Below are positions 8,342 through 16,661 of a stretch of 64,000 nt of DNA, piece after piece. Below the pieces are notes generated by a model that did no database searches, was not told where the DNA came from, and was given only the letters and a program-made list of their open reading frames with translations. The position numbers and the translations under genes are program-made. The DNA lies in contig JAAZYI010000040.1 in NCBI GenBank assembly GCA_014239735.1, positions 1 to 64,000 on the forward strand. The letters are read 5' to 3'. How positions within the stretch are numbered: position 1 is the first letter of the stretch; each line of letters begins with the position of its first letter. The stretch comes from Dehalococcoidia bacterium. GTDB taxonomy: Bacteria; Chloroflexota; Dehalococcoidia; Lucifugimonadales; Lucifugimonadaceae.

Positions 8342-8992
8342 CTATGCATTATCCAATATTTTTGCTGGATTGCCAACTACAGTCACAAAATCATCCACAT
8401 TTTTAGTGACAACTGAGCCTGCTCCAGTCTTAGCGCCTTCTCCTATCAGTATAGGAGCTATCAACATAGTTCCTGCGCCTATAAATACATTATCTCCAAT
8501 TTTTGTTTGGTGTTTTTCCGTTCCATCATAATTACATGTTATAGTTCCTGCGCCTATATTTACATTATTACCTATAAGAGCATCTCCAATATAAGAGTAA
8601 TGCCTTATATTTGAATCATTCCCTATATGACTTGATTTAATTTCAGCAAAGTTTCCTATAGAGACATTTTTACCTATCTTAGAATTATTTCTAATCCTAG
8701 AATATGGCCCTATAGAACAATTTTCCTCAATATGGCTATCCTCAATATTGGAGAAAGTAATTTTTACATTTTTTTCAATTCTCGCATTACTCAAAAATGA
8801 ATTTGGGCCAATTTCACATTTATCTTTAATTTCAGTATTTCCTCTTAGAAACGTATTGGGGTGTATCACTATCTCTTTACCAGTTATTTTCACAGACTGA
8901 TCAATATATGTAGTCTGAGGGTCAATAACCTTAATTCCTTTTGATATTAATTGATTTACTTGAGGTATATTCATAGAGAGGTAGAATAACAT
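8342..8992 (-). CDS. Stand-alone GlmU-type glucosamine-1-phosphate N-acetyltransferase (left-handed beta-helix)
   Basis: 216 residues made almost wholly of hexapeptide repeats ([LIV]-G-x4), the left-handed beta-helix fold. It matches the C-terminal half of GlmU closely: GPYSRIR (arginine of the active site), GNFAEIK (lysine), RHYSYIGDA (catalytic histidine), NVNIGAGTITCNYDG and KTGAGSVVTKNV. GlmU's C-terminal half acetylates glucosamine 1-phosphate; the N-terminal half, absent here, adds UMP. So this protein would make N-acetylglucosamine 1-phosphate or a related acetylated sugar and needs a partner uridylyltransferase elsewhere. An alternative ATG is at 8974. It lies 29 bases from a divergent tRNA. 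Confidence 0.85.
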   Translation of the reverse strand: MLFYLSMNIPQVNQLISKGIKVIDPQTTYIDQSVKITGKEIVIHPNTFLRGNTEIKDKCEIGPNSFLSNARIEKNVKITFSNIEDSHIEENCSIGPYSRIRNNSKIGKNVSIGNFAEIKSSHIGNDSNIRHYSYIGDALIGNNVNIGAGTITCNYDGTEKHQTKIGDNVFIGAGTMLIAPILIGEGAKTGAGSVVTKNVDDFVTVVGNPAKILDNA

Positions 8993-9021
8993 CTTTCATA
9001 ATACTAATAAAATCCTAGACA

Positions 9022-9114
9022 GGAGAGATGCTAGAGTGGCTTAATAGGCGGGCCTGGAAAGCTCGTGTTCCGGTAATATCGGAACCGGGGGTTCGAATCC
9101 CCCTCTCTCCGCCA
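9022..9114 (+). tRNA. tRNA-Ser (anticodon GGA), CCA encoded
   Basis: Acceptor arms GGAGAGA (9022-9028) and TCTCTCC (9104-9110) pair perfectly, followed by G and an encoded CCA. The anticodon loop CTGGAAA gives GGA, reading TCC/TCT. The long variable arm with a GTTCCG/CGGAAC stem is typical of class II serine tRNAs, and GGTTCGAATCC forms the T-loop. A short T-run follows directly after CCA. Confidence 0.97.
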
Positions 9115-9200
9115 CTTTTTTGTAATTAGAAGTTAGCTAATTAACAGATTGATTAGATTTTAAATTCAATATAGTGTAAATTCTTTTTTTGAATGATTTG

Positions 9201-9234
9201 GTCAACCCTAACAGTAGTCAACCCCTAAAGGGGT
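9201..9234. repeat. Direct repeat GTCAACCC and inverted repeat ACCCC-TAAA-GGGGT upstream of topA
   Basis: GTCAACCC occurs at 9201-9208 and again at 9217-9224, a 16-base period, and the second copy runs into a perfect 5-base-arm inverted repeat at 9221-9234. The block sits 60-95 bases before topA, in a region that should carry its promoter. It may be a regulator site; there is no T-run, so it is not an intrinsic terminator. Confidence 0.3.
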
Positions 9235-9294
9235 ATGACAACTAGTTACATATTAGTTTAAATTTTATTGGAACAACTGAAAAAAGGAGAAAAA

Positions 9295-11445
9295 TTGTCA
9301 GACTTGGTAATAGTTGAGTCACCTACAAAAGCAAAGACTTTAACAAAAATTTTGGGTGGCACTAAAGTTCTATCCACGAAAGGCCATATAATGGAACTTT
9401 CAAAAGATTATCCTACCAAAGAACAAAGAGGAGAGGGCTGGCCAATAAACGGAGTAGATCAAGATTTTAATCCCGATTGGAAACCTGTGTATGGATCTGT
9501 AAAAATAATTAATGAGATAAAAAAGGAGGCTAAAAAAGCTGACCAAATTTATTTAGCATCAGACCCAGATCGGGAAGGGGAAGGAATTTCTTACCATGTG
9601 CTACAAATTTTATTAGAAAGCGGCATTCCAGAAGAAAAAATAAAAAGATCTACCTTCCATGAAGTTACTGAAACCGCTGTTAAAAAATCTATGGAGGATG
9701 CTGACAAAGTAAATATGCCTATGGTAGATGCATTTATTGCTAGAAGAGTGCTAGATAGATTAGTAGGATTCATAGTTAGTAAAAAATTAAATTCCTTTCT
9801 CAGATTAGCTCCGCTTTCAGCCGGAAGAGTCCAATCACCAACTTTGGGTTTAGTAACAGATAGAGAAGATGAGATTAATGCTTTTATACCAGAAGAGTTT
9901 TGGAATATAAATGCAGCATTTTCATTAAATTCTAAAAAGTATGATGCGCAATTATTTAAATTGCCCGGTATATCAGAAAAAGATTTTAAAATAAATAATG
10001 AAACTGAGGCAAAAGATATAGAAGAAAAAATAAAAACTGAAAAATTCAGTATAGAATCAATAAAGGTAACCAATAGATCCTCTAAGCCATCCGCTCCATA
10101 TACTACAAGCAGCCTTCAGCAAGATGCTTCGACTAGATTAAGTATGAGCCCTACAAACACAATGAGAAATGCTCAAGAATTATTTGAAGGAATAGATGAA
10201 CAAGAAGGATTAATTACATATATGAGAACCGATTCTCCTACTTTGTCTAATCAAGCCATGAAAGATATTGAGAAGCAAATAATAAATTCTTATGGAGATA
10301 AATACTTCGAGAAAAGAACATATACAGCCAAGGTAGCAAATGCTCAGGAGGCTCATGAAGCAATTAGGCCGACTTCTATATCAAGGACTCCAGAATCAAT
10401 GCAAAATTCTCTTAATGAATATCAATATAAACTATACCAACTAATATGGAACCGTACGGTAGCAAGCCAAATGACAAATAGTCTAACTGAAAAGACTACC
10501 TTAATAACGTCTTCTTCAAATGGAGAAGATGGTCACAAGTTTAAATCTGAGGCAGATAAATTAGTTTTTGATGGATTTAAAAAATTAATAAAATCTAATG
10601 AAAAATATGACGAACTGACAGATCTAACTGAAAATCAAGCTGTAGATCTTGAAGAAATAGAGAAAGAACAGAAATTTACAAGAGGTCCTGGGAGATATAG
10701 TCAAGCTTCATTAATAAAGAAAATGGAAGAAATTGGTATTGGAAGGCCAAGTACTTACGCATCAACCATAAGTTTAATAACTAATAGAACTTACGTATTT
10801 AATATTAACAGAGCTGTTTGGGGATCACCGTTAGGTTATGCAGTTTCAGGATCATTAAGTTATTTTTTTCATGATAATTTCATGAATTATGATTTCACAA
10901 AAAAAATGGAAGATGATTTAGATAAAATTTCCAATGGAGGCCTAGATAGGCAAAAATTTACAAAAGATTTTTACGAATCTTTACTTAATCCTGTTGAGAG
11001 TATGGTAAAAAAATCTAATGAAGATGATTGGAATCCGTATGATACAGACACATTAAGCACTTTCTTAGACTTATCCTCTTCTTCATCTTCCAGAGGAATG
11101 CATCCATATAACCTTATTCCAACTACTATTCTATGCTCCAAGAAAAATCCTGCGATTAATATTAGAACAGGTCAAGATTTTACTGAAAATGATCTTCCAA
11201 TTTCAGTTGCAACCTCAGATGAAATAAGAAGAGAAACTGATAAGAACAATGGAGATCATTTAATGCGTGCAGTTAGAAGAAAAAAAGATGGAAAATATTT
11301 TTTAGCATGCCCTAATCAAGACCCAGAAAGATGCCCTATTTCATATGATATTGATGCATGGGCTGGAAGAGGAAGAAGAAGAGAAAGAGCTCTAGCTAAG
11401 TTAAAAGAAGAAATGGCGAAACCAAATCATAATTGTTGTCCTTAA
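9295..11445 (+). CDS. topA: DNA topoisomerase I (type IA)
   Basis: Relaxes negative supercoils by transient cutting of one strand. I place the start at the TTG at 9295, five bases after AAGGAG, giving MSDLVIVESPTKAKT, the canonical N-terminus; the TTG at 9268 would add nine residues and lacks a site. The TOPRIM motif DPDREGEGI and the active-site tyrosine in ITYMRTDSP are present, as are GPGRYSQASLIKKMEEIGIGRPSTYA and YDFTKKMEDDLD. Instead of the usual run of four-cysteine zinc ribbons, the C-terminus has only a degenerate stretch (LCSKKNPA, FLACPNQDPERCP) and a basic end. Length 716 residues. Confidence 0.95.
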   Translation: MSDLVIVESPTKAKTLTKILGGTKVLSTKGHIMELSKDYPTKEQRGEGWPINGVDQDFNPDWKPVYGSVKIINEIKKEAKKADQIYLASDPDREGEGISYHVLQILLESGIPEEKIKRSTFHEVTETAVKKSMEDADKVNMPMVDAFIARRVLDRLVGFIVSKKLNSFLRLAPLSAGRVQSPTLGLVTDREDEINAFIPEEFWNINAAFSLNSKKYDAQLFKLPGISEKDFKINNETEAKDIEEKIKTEKFSIESIKVTNRSSKPSAPYTTSSLQQDASTRLSMSPTNTMRNAQELFEGIDEQEGLITYMRTDSPTLSNQAMKDIEKQIINSYGDKYFEKRTYTAKVANAQEAHEAIRPTSISRTPESMQNSLNEYQYKLYQLIWNRTVASQMTNSLTEKTTLITSSSNGEDGHKFKSEADKLVFDGFKKLIKSNEKYDELTDLTENQAVDLEEIEKEQKFTRGPGRYSQASLIKKMEEIGIGRPSTYASTISLITNRTYVFNINRAVWGSPLGYAVSGSLSYFFHDNFMNYDFTKKMEDDLDKISNGGLDRQKFTKDFYESLLNPVESMVKKSNEDDWNPYDTDTLSTFLDLSSSSSSRGMHPYNLIPTTILCSKKNPAINIRTGQDFTENDLPISVATSDEIRRETDKNNGDHLMRAVRRKKDGKYFLACPNQDPERCPISYDIDAWAGRGRRRERALAKLKEEMAKPNHNCCP

Positions 11446-11509
11446 AATTAGATAAATCCATCTAAGCATTAATAGAAATTCCTTCAAAATTTAATTAGAG
11501 TATTCATTA

Positions 11510-12466
11510 ATGATTAATACAAGAAAAGAAATACCTTTAAAACTAGAAAATATATTTAAAGATAAGAAAATTAATTCTATTATCAATGAATATGTTGACT
11601 ATCTAGATTCAAAATCATTATCTAAAAACACAATAAGAAACTACCTATATGATTTAATCGAATATTTTTCATATTGCAAAAAAAATAATTTATCACCTTC
11701 TAAATCTGTAAGGCAACAAGATTTAAGACCTTTGCTCTCTCACATTATTAGTACAGGGATAAAACAATCAAGCGTGATCAGAAAGATCTCATCCATAAAA
11801 TCTTTTTGTGCATTTTTAGAAAGATTTAATTATTCAAAAGAGAATCATTCAAGCCTACTTTCTATACCAAAGAAAGGAAAGAAATTACCAAAGATTTTCT
11901 CAAAAAATGAAATTAACACATTAATAAAAACAATCGAAAAGCATCCTAAAAGAAATTCAAGAGATGAAGCATTAATTGAAATGATTTATTCGACTGGAAT
12001 GAGAGTTGGAGAAGCTTCAAAAATAAAAATAGGTGACATTGATTTTGATAAATCAGAAGTTAGAGTCCTAGGAAAAGGCAAAAAAGAAAGAATTGTAATA
12101 TTAAGCAATGAATCTAAACAGAAAATAAGAAATTATCTGCTAAACAGCAAAAGGAATATTATGCTTAATTCAAATCCATTGTTTCAAAATAAAGATGGTG
12201 GCAACTTATCTCCTAGATCCATACAAAGAATAATAAAAAAATATTTATTAATTAGTGGCTTAGACTCTAAACTGTCGACTCATAGCCTTAGACATAGTTT
12301 TGCTACGCATTTACTAGATGGAGGGGCTGATATAAAAGTTATACAGCAGCTACTTGGGCATTCATCTCCTGAAACTACAAAGATATATACACAAGTTTCT
12401 ACTAAATCAATGAAAGAAATTTATAATAAAGCTCATCCTAGGTCATTCTCAAAATTAAAAAATTAG
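11510..12466 (+). CDS. Tyrosine recombinase of the XerC/XerD family
   Basis: 318 residues. N-terminal SAM-like DNA-binding domain (about 25-110, LSKNTIRNYLYDL) and C-terminal catalytic domain with the Arg (TGMRVGEA), Lys (GKGKKER), His-x-x-Arg (HSLRHSFATHLL), second His (LLGHSSPETT) and nucleophile Tyr (KIYTQV). In housekeeping form it resolves chromosome dimers at dif with a partner or, as in some bacteria, alone. Its place between topA and aroQ, and the nearby ftsK in the window, fit the chromosome-segregation role rather than a mobile element. No repeats or cargo suggest an integron or phage. Confidence 0.88.
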   Translation: MINTRKEIPLKLENIFKDKKINSIINEYVDYLDSKSLSKNTIRNYLYDLIEYFSYCKKNNLSPSKSVRQQDLRPLLSHIISTGIKQSSVIRKISSIKSFCAFLERFNYSKENHSSLLSIPKKGKKLPKIFSKNEINTLIKTIEKHPKRNSRDEALIEMIYSTGMRVGEASKIKIGDIDFDKSEVRVLGKGKKERIVILSNESKQKIRNYLLNSKRNIMLNSNPLFQNKDGGNLSPRSIQRIIKKYLLISGLDSKLSTHSLRHSFATHLLDGGADIKVIQQLLGHSSPETTKIYTQVSTKSMKEIYNKAHPRSFSKLKN

Positions 12467-12481
12467 ATTATTCTAATTATT

Positions 12482-12931
12482 ATGAAAAAGATTCTAGTTA
12501 TTAATGGTCCAAATTTAAATCTCCTTGGCTCAAGAGATCCTGAAATATATGGGACAAAAAATCTTGGTGATGTTGAGAAGATGCTAAATGAATACTTAAT
12601 GCAAAATAGCCTAGATAAGAAATTTGAAGTTGAGTTTTTCCAATCAAACCATGAAGGTGACTTGATTGATTATATTCAAAACAATAAAAATGTCTATGCA
12701 ATTATTGTGAATCCTGGAGGACTTACAACAATTGGTTTCCCACTTCTAGATGCACTTATTGATTCAGAAAAATTATCAATAGAGGTTCATATTTCTGATA
12801 TACATAAAAGAGAAGAATTTAGAAGAAACTCAATATTTCCAAATTATTGTATATCCCAAATTTCTGGAATGGGTATAGATGGTTATGTGAAAGCTCTTTC
12901 TGATGTTTGCAATCATTCAAATGAAGAGTAA
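12482..12931 (+). CDS. aroQ: 3-dehydroquinate dehydratase, type II
   Basis: Third step of the shikimate pathway. 149 residues, dodecameric in the family. Motifs: INGPNLNLLGSRDPEIYG at the N-terminus (with the catalytic arginine and tyrosine region), NPGGLTT in the middle, and IEVHISDIHKREEFRRNS with the catalytic histidine. Stop and the ATG of the next gene overlap (TAATG), so the peptidase gene is translationally coupled. Part of a plus-strand run from topA or xer to the PurN-like gene. Confidence 0.96.
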   Translation: MKKILVINGPNLNLLGSRDPEIYGTKNLGDVEKMLNEYLMQNSLDKKFEVEFFQSNHEGDLIDYIQNNKNVYAIIVNPGGLTTIGFPLLDALIDSEKLSIEVHISDIHKREEFRRNSIFPNYCISQISGMGIDGYVKALSDVCNHSNEE

Positions 12932-13998
12932 TGGAATATAAACTTAGAATCTCTTATTTAAGAGATCAAATGTCAAAGTCAGATATAGATACTTTATTTA
13001 TTTCTAATAAAGACAATATAAGGTATTACTCCGGATTTACGGGAACTTTTGCATTTTTGCTAATTAGTGAAAGTAAAGCAATTATAATCACAGACTCCAG
13101 ATATACTTTAAGAGCCGAAGAAGAATCTCCGGACTATGAAATATATAAACTACAGTCAGGTGATAATTGGATTGAAAATTCGACAAACATAACTAAAACC
13201 AAGGTAATTGGTTATGAAGGAGATTATGTTTCAGTAAATTTACTTAATCAATTACAGAAAAAAACTGAAAAAATAAATAAGTGGAAGGATTTTTCTGAAA
13301 AAATAACTTTTGGAAGAATAATTAAATCTGATGAAGAAGTAGAAATATTACAAAAAACTATCAATATAAGTGATAGCGCTTTCAACAAAATCAGTAAAAA
13401 AATAAAAACTGGAATGACTGAAAAAGATGTTGCATGGAAGATAGAAAAAGAAATGCGGGAATTAGGTGCAGAATCACCATCCTTTGACACTATAGTTGCT
13501 TCAGGAATTAATGGATCAAAACCGCACCATTCGCCCACCGACAAGTTAATCGAGAACAATGAAGCAATAACAATAGATATGGGTGCCAAATATAAAGGCT
13601 ATTGTAGTGACCTTACGAGAACAATATTTATTGGAGATCCTGATGAGAAATTCAAAAAAATTTATACAACTGTCCTAAAGGCACAATTAATTTCAATGGA
13701 AACTGCCCAACCTGACATGACAGGAGAAGAAATAGATAAAATTGCAAGAGATATAATTACTTCTGAAGGTTACGGCGAATACTTTGGTCATAGCTTAGGT
13801 CATGGTGTTGGAATCGAAATACATGAAAGTCCTGGTGTAGGGCCAAATAGTAAAAATAATATAAAACCTGGAATGGTATATACAATTGAGCCAGGTATTT
13901 ATATAGAAAATTGGGGAGGAATAAGAATTGAGGATATGGTAATAATGACTGAAGGCGGGAATGATCTTCTAAGCCATGCTTTAAAGGAGGCATACTAA
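12931..13998 (+). CDS. M24 family aminopeptidase (Xaa-Pro type)
   Basis: 355 residues: an N-terminal creatinase-like domain (about 1-125) and a C-terminal pita-bread metallopeptidase domain. Metal ligands expected for M24 are visible: DMGAKYKGYCSDLTRT (two Asp), GHSLGHGVGIEIHE (His), TIEPGIY (Glu) and GIRIEDM (Glu). Proteins of this layout remove N-terminal residues before proline. Overlaps efp by one base (TAATG); a peptidase of this kind directly before efp is a common arrangement and ties it to proline-rich protein turnover only by context. Confidence 0.92.
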   Translation: MEYKLRISYLRDQMSKSDIDTLFISNKDNIRYYSGFTGTFAFLLISESKAIIITDSRYTLRAEEESPDYEIYKLQSGDNWIENSTNITKTKVIGYEGDYVSVNLLNQLQKKTEKINKWKDFSEKITFGRIIKSDEEVEILQKTINISDSAFNKISKKIKTGMTEKDVAWKIEKEMRELGAESPSFDTIVASGINGSKPHHSPTDKLIENNEAITIDMGAKYKGYCSDLTRTIFIGDPDEKFKKIYTTVLKAQLISMETAQPDMTGEEIDKIARDIITSEGYGEYFGHSLGHGVGIEIHESPGVGPNSKNNIKPGMVYTIEPGIYIENWGGIRIEDMVIMTEGGNDLLSHALKEAY

Positions 13999-14564
13999 TG
14001 ACTATTAGTTCAAGTGAGATAAAGAAAAATATGACATTGATTATAGATGGAGAATTATATCAAGTAGTTGAATGGCAACACAGAAAACCTCCTAAGGCGC
14101 CTCCTACTCTCACACTAAGAGTAAAGAGTATAAAAAATGGAAATATTGTAGAAAAAAAAGTACAAGGAAATAGACCTCTAGTAGTTGCAAGGACTGTTAA
14201 ACAAGAGTTCCAATTTCTTTTTGGAGAATCTGAAAATGCCACTTTCATGGATACAGATACCTTCGAACAAATATCTGTAAGCAATGATTTTTTAGGCGAT
14301 ACTCTAGACTTCATAGAAGAAGGTCAAAATCTAGAATTATTAATATATGAAGGATCTCCAATAAGTATTGAGATCCCTGCATCAGTTATTCTAGAAGTGA
14401 AGTCATCAGAAGAGGCAATAAAAGGTGATACAGCTACAAATGTAACTAAATCAGCGACATTATCAACTGGGCTAAATGTTCAGGTCCCACTTTTTATAAA
14501 AGAGGGAGATAAAATCAAAGTTGATACCAGAACTAAAGAATATATCGAGAGAGATAATAGTTAA
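13998..14564 (+). CDS. efp: Translation elongation factor P
   Basis: 188 residues with the usual KOW-like domain and two OB domains. EF-P binds ribosomes stalled on consecutive prolines and places a loop tip beside the peptidyl-tRNA. Here the tip reads HRKPPKAPPTLTLR, with K33 at the position normally in a G-K-G or G-R-G context; glycine neighbours are replaced and four prolines surround it. The rest is conventional (QEFQFLF, SATLSTGLNVQVPLFIKEGDKIKVDTRT). No efp-modifying enzyme is recognisable next to it. Coupled by one-base overlap to the M24 peptidase gene. Confidence 0.95.
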   Translation: MTISSSEIKKNMTLIIDGELYQVVEWQHRKPPKAPPTLTLRVKSIKNGNIVEKKVQGNRPLVVARTVKQEFQFLFGESENATFMDTDTFEQISVSNDFLGDTLDFIEEGQNLELLIYEGSPISIEIPASVILEVKSSEEAIKGDTATNVTKSATLSTGLNVQVPLFIKEGDKIKVDTRTKEYIERDNS

Positions 14565-14569
14565 ATAAA

Positions 14570-15772
14570 TTGGATATAACACTTACTGTAACAGAACTAA
14601 TAAAATATATTCAGAAAAAGTTTAACCAAGATTCCTATTTAAATTCTGTGCAATTGGTTGGGGAAGTTTCAAATCACCATGCATCGCCTGCTGGTCATCA
14701 TTATTTTTCTCTGAAAGATGATGAATCTGTGATCAAATGTGTTCTTTTTTCAAGAGGAAGCGGACAGAATCATTTAATTGATGGAAGTAGTATTTTAGCT
14801 AATGGGAAAATATCTATTTATCAGGCAAGAGGAGATCTTCAATTTTATGCAGACTCGATATCACCTAGAGGAGAAGGAACACTCCAACAAAAATTTGATA
14901 AATTAAAGCTTGAACTCGAAGCTCAAGGATTATTTGACGAATCTAGAAAGAGAGATATTCCTGAAATACCTAAAGTTATAGGTATAGTTACATCCAAAAC
15001 TGGATCTGTTTTGCAAGATATTTTAAATGTAATGAAAAGAAGATATTCAAAAATAAAAATAATTATTGCTGACACAAGAGTTCAAGGAGATGCTGCTGCT
15101 GAGTCAATTAGCGAATCGATAAATAATCTAAATAAATTAAATAATTTAGACTTAATAATATTAGCTAGAGGAGGCGGGTCACTTGAAGATTTATGGCCAT
15201 TCAATGAAGAGATTGTGGCCAGATCAATTTTTGCAAGCTCAGTGCCAATAATTTCTGCTATAGGCCATGAGACAGATTTTACTATTTCTGATCTAGTATC
15301 TGATTTAAGAGCCCCTACTCCGTCAGTTGCGGCAGAGTTATCAACACCCGATTCAAAGCAGTTAAAAGAATTAATTGATAGTAAATTAAATGAAATATTA
15401 AGTAAGGTTAATTTGAAAATATATAACTTAGGCAATCAATATTCTGTCTCTCTAGATAGATTATTGAGTTATCAGTTAGATACTTCATTTTACAAATTAA
15501 AAATAGATTCTATAAAGAGTTCTTTAATAAACCAATTAGAGTCTAAGATAACCAATTTAAAATTAATTATTAAAGACATAGAAAATAGTTTTAAACATTT
15601 AAATTTTGATGAAACACTTGCTAGAGGATTTTTCCTAACCTCCAAAAAAGAAGATAATTCATTAATAAAAGACATAAACAAAATCAAAAGAGGTGACCAT
15701 TTAATCATTTCTAATAATCAAGGATCGCTTCATACTGAAACTATAGAAGTGATAAAAAATAAGGAGGTATAA
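14570..15772 (+). CDS. xseA: Exodeoxyribonuclease VII large subunit
   Basis: 400 residues; degrades single-stranded DNA together with XseB. N-terminal OB-fold (about 1-100, with SLKDDESVIKCVLFSRG and ISPRGEGTLQQ), then the catalytic domain with GIVTSKTGSVLQDILNVMKRR, ILARGGGSLEDLWPFNEE and ISAIGHETDFTISDLVSDLRAPTPSVAAE, followed by a coiled-coil C-terminus. The start is a TTG six bases after the efp stop. Shorter coiled coil than the E. coli protein (456 residues). Confidence 0.96.
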   Translation: MDITLTVTELIKYIQKKFNQDSYLNSVQLVGEVSNHHASPAGHHYFSLKDDESVIKCVLFSRGSGQNHLIDGSSILANGKISIYQARGDLQFYADSISPRGEGTLQQKFDKLKLELEAQGLFDESRKRDIPEIPKVIGIVTSKTGSVLQDILNVMKRRYSKIKIIIADTRVQGDAAAESISESINNLNKLNNLDLIILARGGGSLEDLWPFNEEIVARSIFASSVPIISAIGHETDFTISDLVSDLRAPTPSVAAELSTPDSKQLKELIDSKLNEILSKVNLKIYNLGNQYSVSLDRLLSYQLDTSFYKLKIDSIKSSLINQLESKITNLKLIIKDIENSFKHLNFDETLARGFFLTSKKEDNSLIKDINKIKRGDHLIISNNQGSLHTETIEVIKNKEV

Positions 15773-15773
15773 G

Positions 15774-15989
15774 TTGTCTAAAAATAATTCATTTGAATCA
15801 AAGATATTAGAATTAGAAGAATTAGTAAGAAAATTGGAAGAAGGAGAAGCTACTTTAGAAGAATCAAAAAAGATATATAAAGAAGGTATATCTATAGCAA
15901 AACAATGTAATAATTTATTAAATGAAACAGAATTAGAGATATCAGAACTAAAAGCTGAACTAAACAATCAGTTTGATGATTCCGAATAA
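15774..15989 (+). CDS. xseB: Exodeoxyribonuclease VII small subunit
   Basis: 71-residue helical partner of XseA (FESKILELEELVRKLEEGEATLEESKKIYKEG is the family pattern, visible as the first half of the protein). TTG start preceded by the strong site AAGGAGGT inside the end of xseA, one base after its stop. The last 17 bases overlap the start of the formyltransferase gene in another frame. Confidence 0.94.
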   Translation: MSKNNSFESKILELEELVRKLEEGEATLEESKKIYKEGISIAKQCNNLLNETELEISELKAELNNQFDDSE

Positions 15990-16659
15990 CAAAAGTGAAA
16001 TTCTAAGAATAGGTTTGATGTCTTCAGGAACAGGAGAAGGGTCTCTCAACTTAATCAAATCAATAAAAGAAATCACACACAAAATACCAGTAAATATAGA
16101 ATTTATTTTTTGCAATAGAGAATATGGTGAGTATTATGGCTCTGATAAATTTTTAGACGAAATTAATAACTATAATGTTCCAATAATTACAATTTCTTCA
16201 AAAAAATTCAGAAAAAATAATAAAGGAAGCTACGAAGACGAAATATTAAATCAATTATCAAAATATAATTTTGATCTAATTCTATTAACTGGATATATGT
16301 TAATAACTAAAAAAATCCACAATAAGTATGCTACTTATAATCTCCACCCTGCTCTTCCAGGCGGCCCTAAGGGAAAATGGGATGAAGTAATAAATGAATT
16401 GATCGAGACAAAATGTAATAAGTCAGGACTAATGATTCATAAGGTAATTGATGAAGTAGATTCAGGAGAGTGCATAACTTTTTGTTCTTTTGATATCAAT
16501 TATTCAGCTCCTAATAGAGAAAAACAATTTTTAAATATAAGGAAGCGAATTATAGGATTAGAATCCAGATTTATTTGCAAGACTATAGAGATGTTATCCA
16601 CTAATGAATTAAAATTAGAAGAAGATAAGTCTATAGACCTAACTAAGTACCTAAATTAG
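15973..16659 (+). CDS. PurN-like formyltransferase (GART family)
   Basis: 228 residues. Resembles phosphoribosylglycinamide formyltransferase, which adds a formyl group from 10-formyl-tetrahydrofolate in purine synthesis. The N-terminal phosphate loop is SSGTGEGSLN rather than SGNGSN. The catalytic Asn and His lie in YNLHPALPGG and the Asp in VIDEVDSG, so the triad is kept. Around HPALPGGPKGKWDEV the usual HPSLLP-x-[FY]xG-x-H region that contacts the ribose phosphate is altered. It may be the true PurN of a divergent lineage or act on another amine substrate. Starts inside xseB and ends two bases before clpP's stop on the other strand. Confidence 0.75.
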   Translation: MMIPNNKSEILRIGLMSSGTGEGSLNLIKSIKEITHKIPVNIEFIFCNREYGEYYGSDKFLDEINNYNVPIITISSKKFRKNNKGSYEDEILNQLSKYNFDLILLTGYMLITKKIHNKYATYNLHPALPGGPKGKWDEVINELIETKCNKSGLMIHKVIDEVDSGECITFCSFDINYSAPNREKQFLNIRKRIIGLESRFICKTIEMLSTNELKLEEDKSIDLTKYLN

Positions 16660-16661
16660 GC

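Noticed and set aside
11510-12466. Xer-family recombinase considered as an integrase of a mobile element
   Set aside because: No repeats, cargo or tRNA target around it; neighbours are core genes and ftsK is in the window, so chromosome dimer resolution is the simpler reading.
12461-12478. Perfect stem-loop AATTAGA-TTAT-TCTAATT at the xer/aroQ junction
   Set aside because: Only A/T-rich weak stem, no T-run after it, and it would separate two genes that look co-transcribed.
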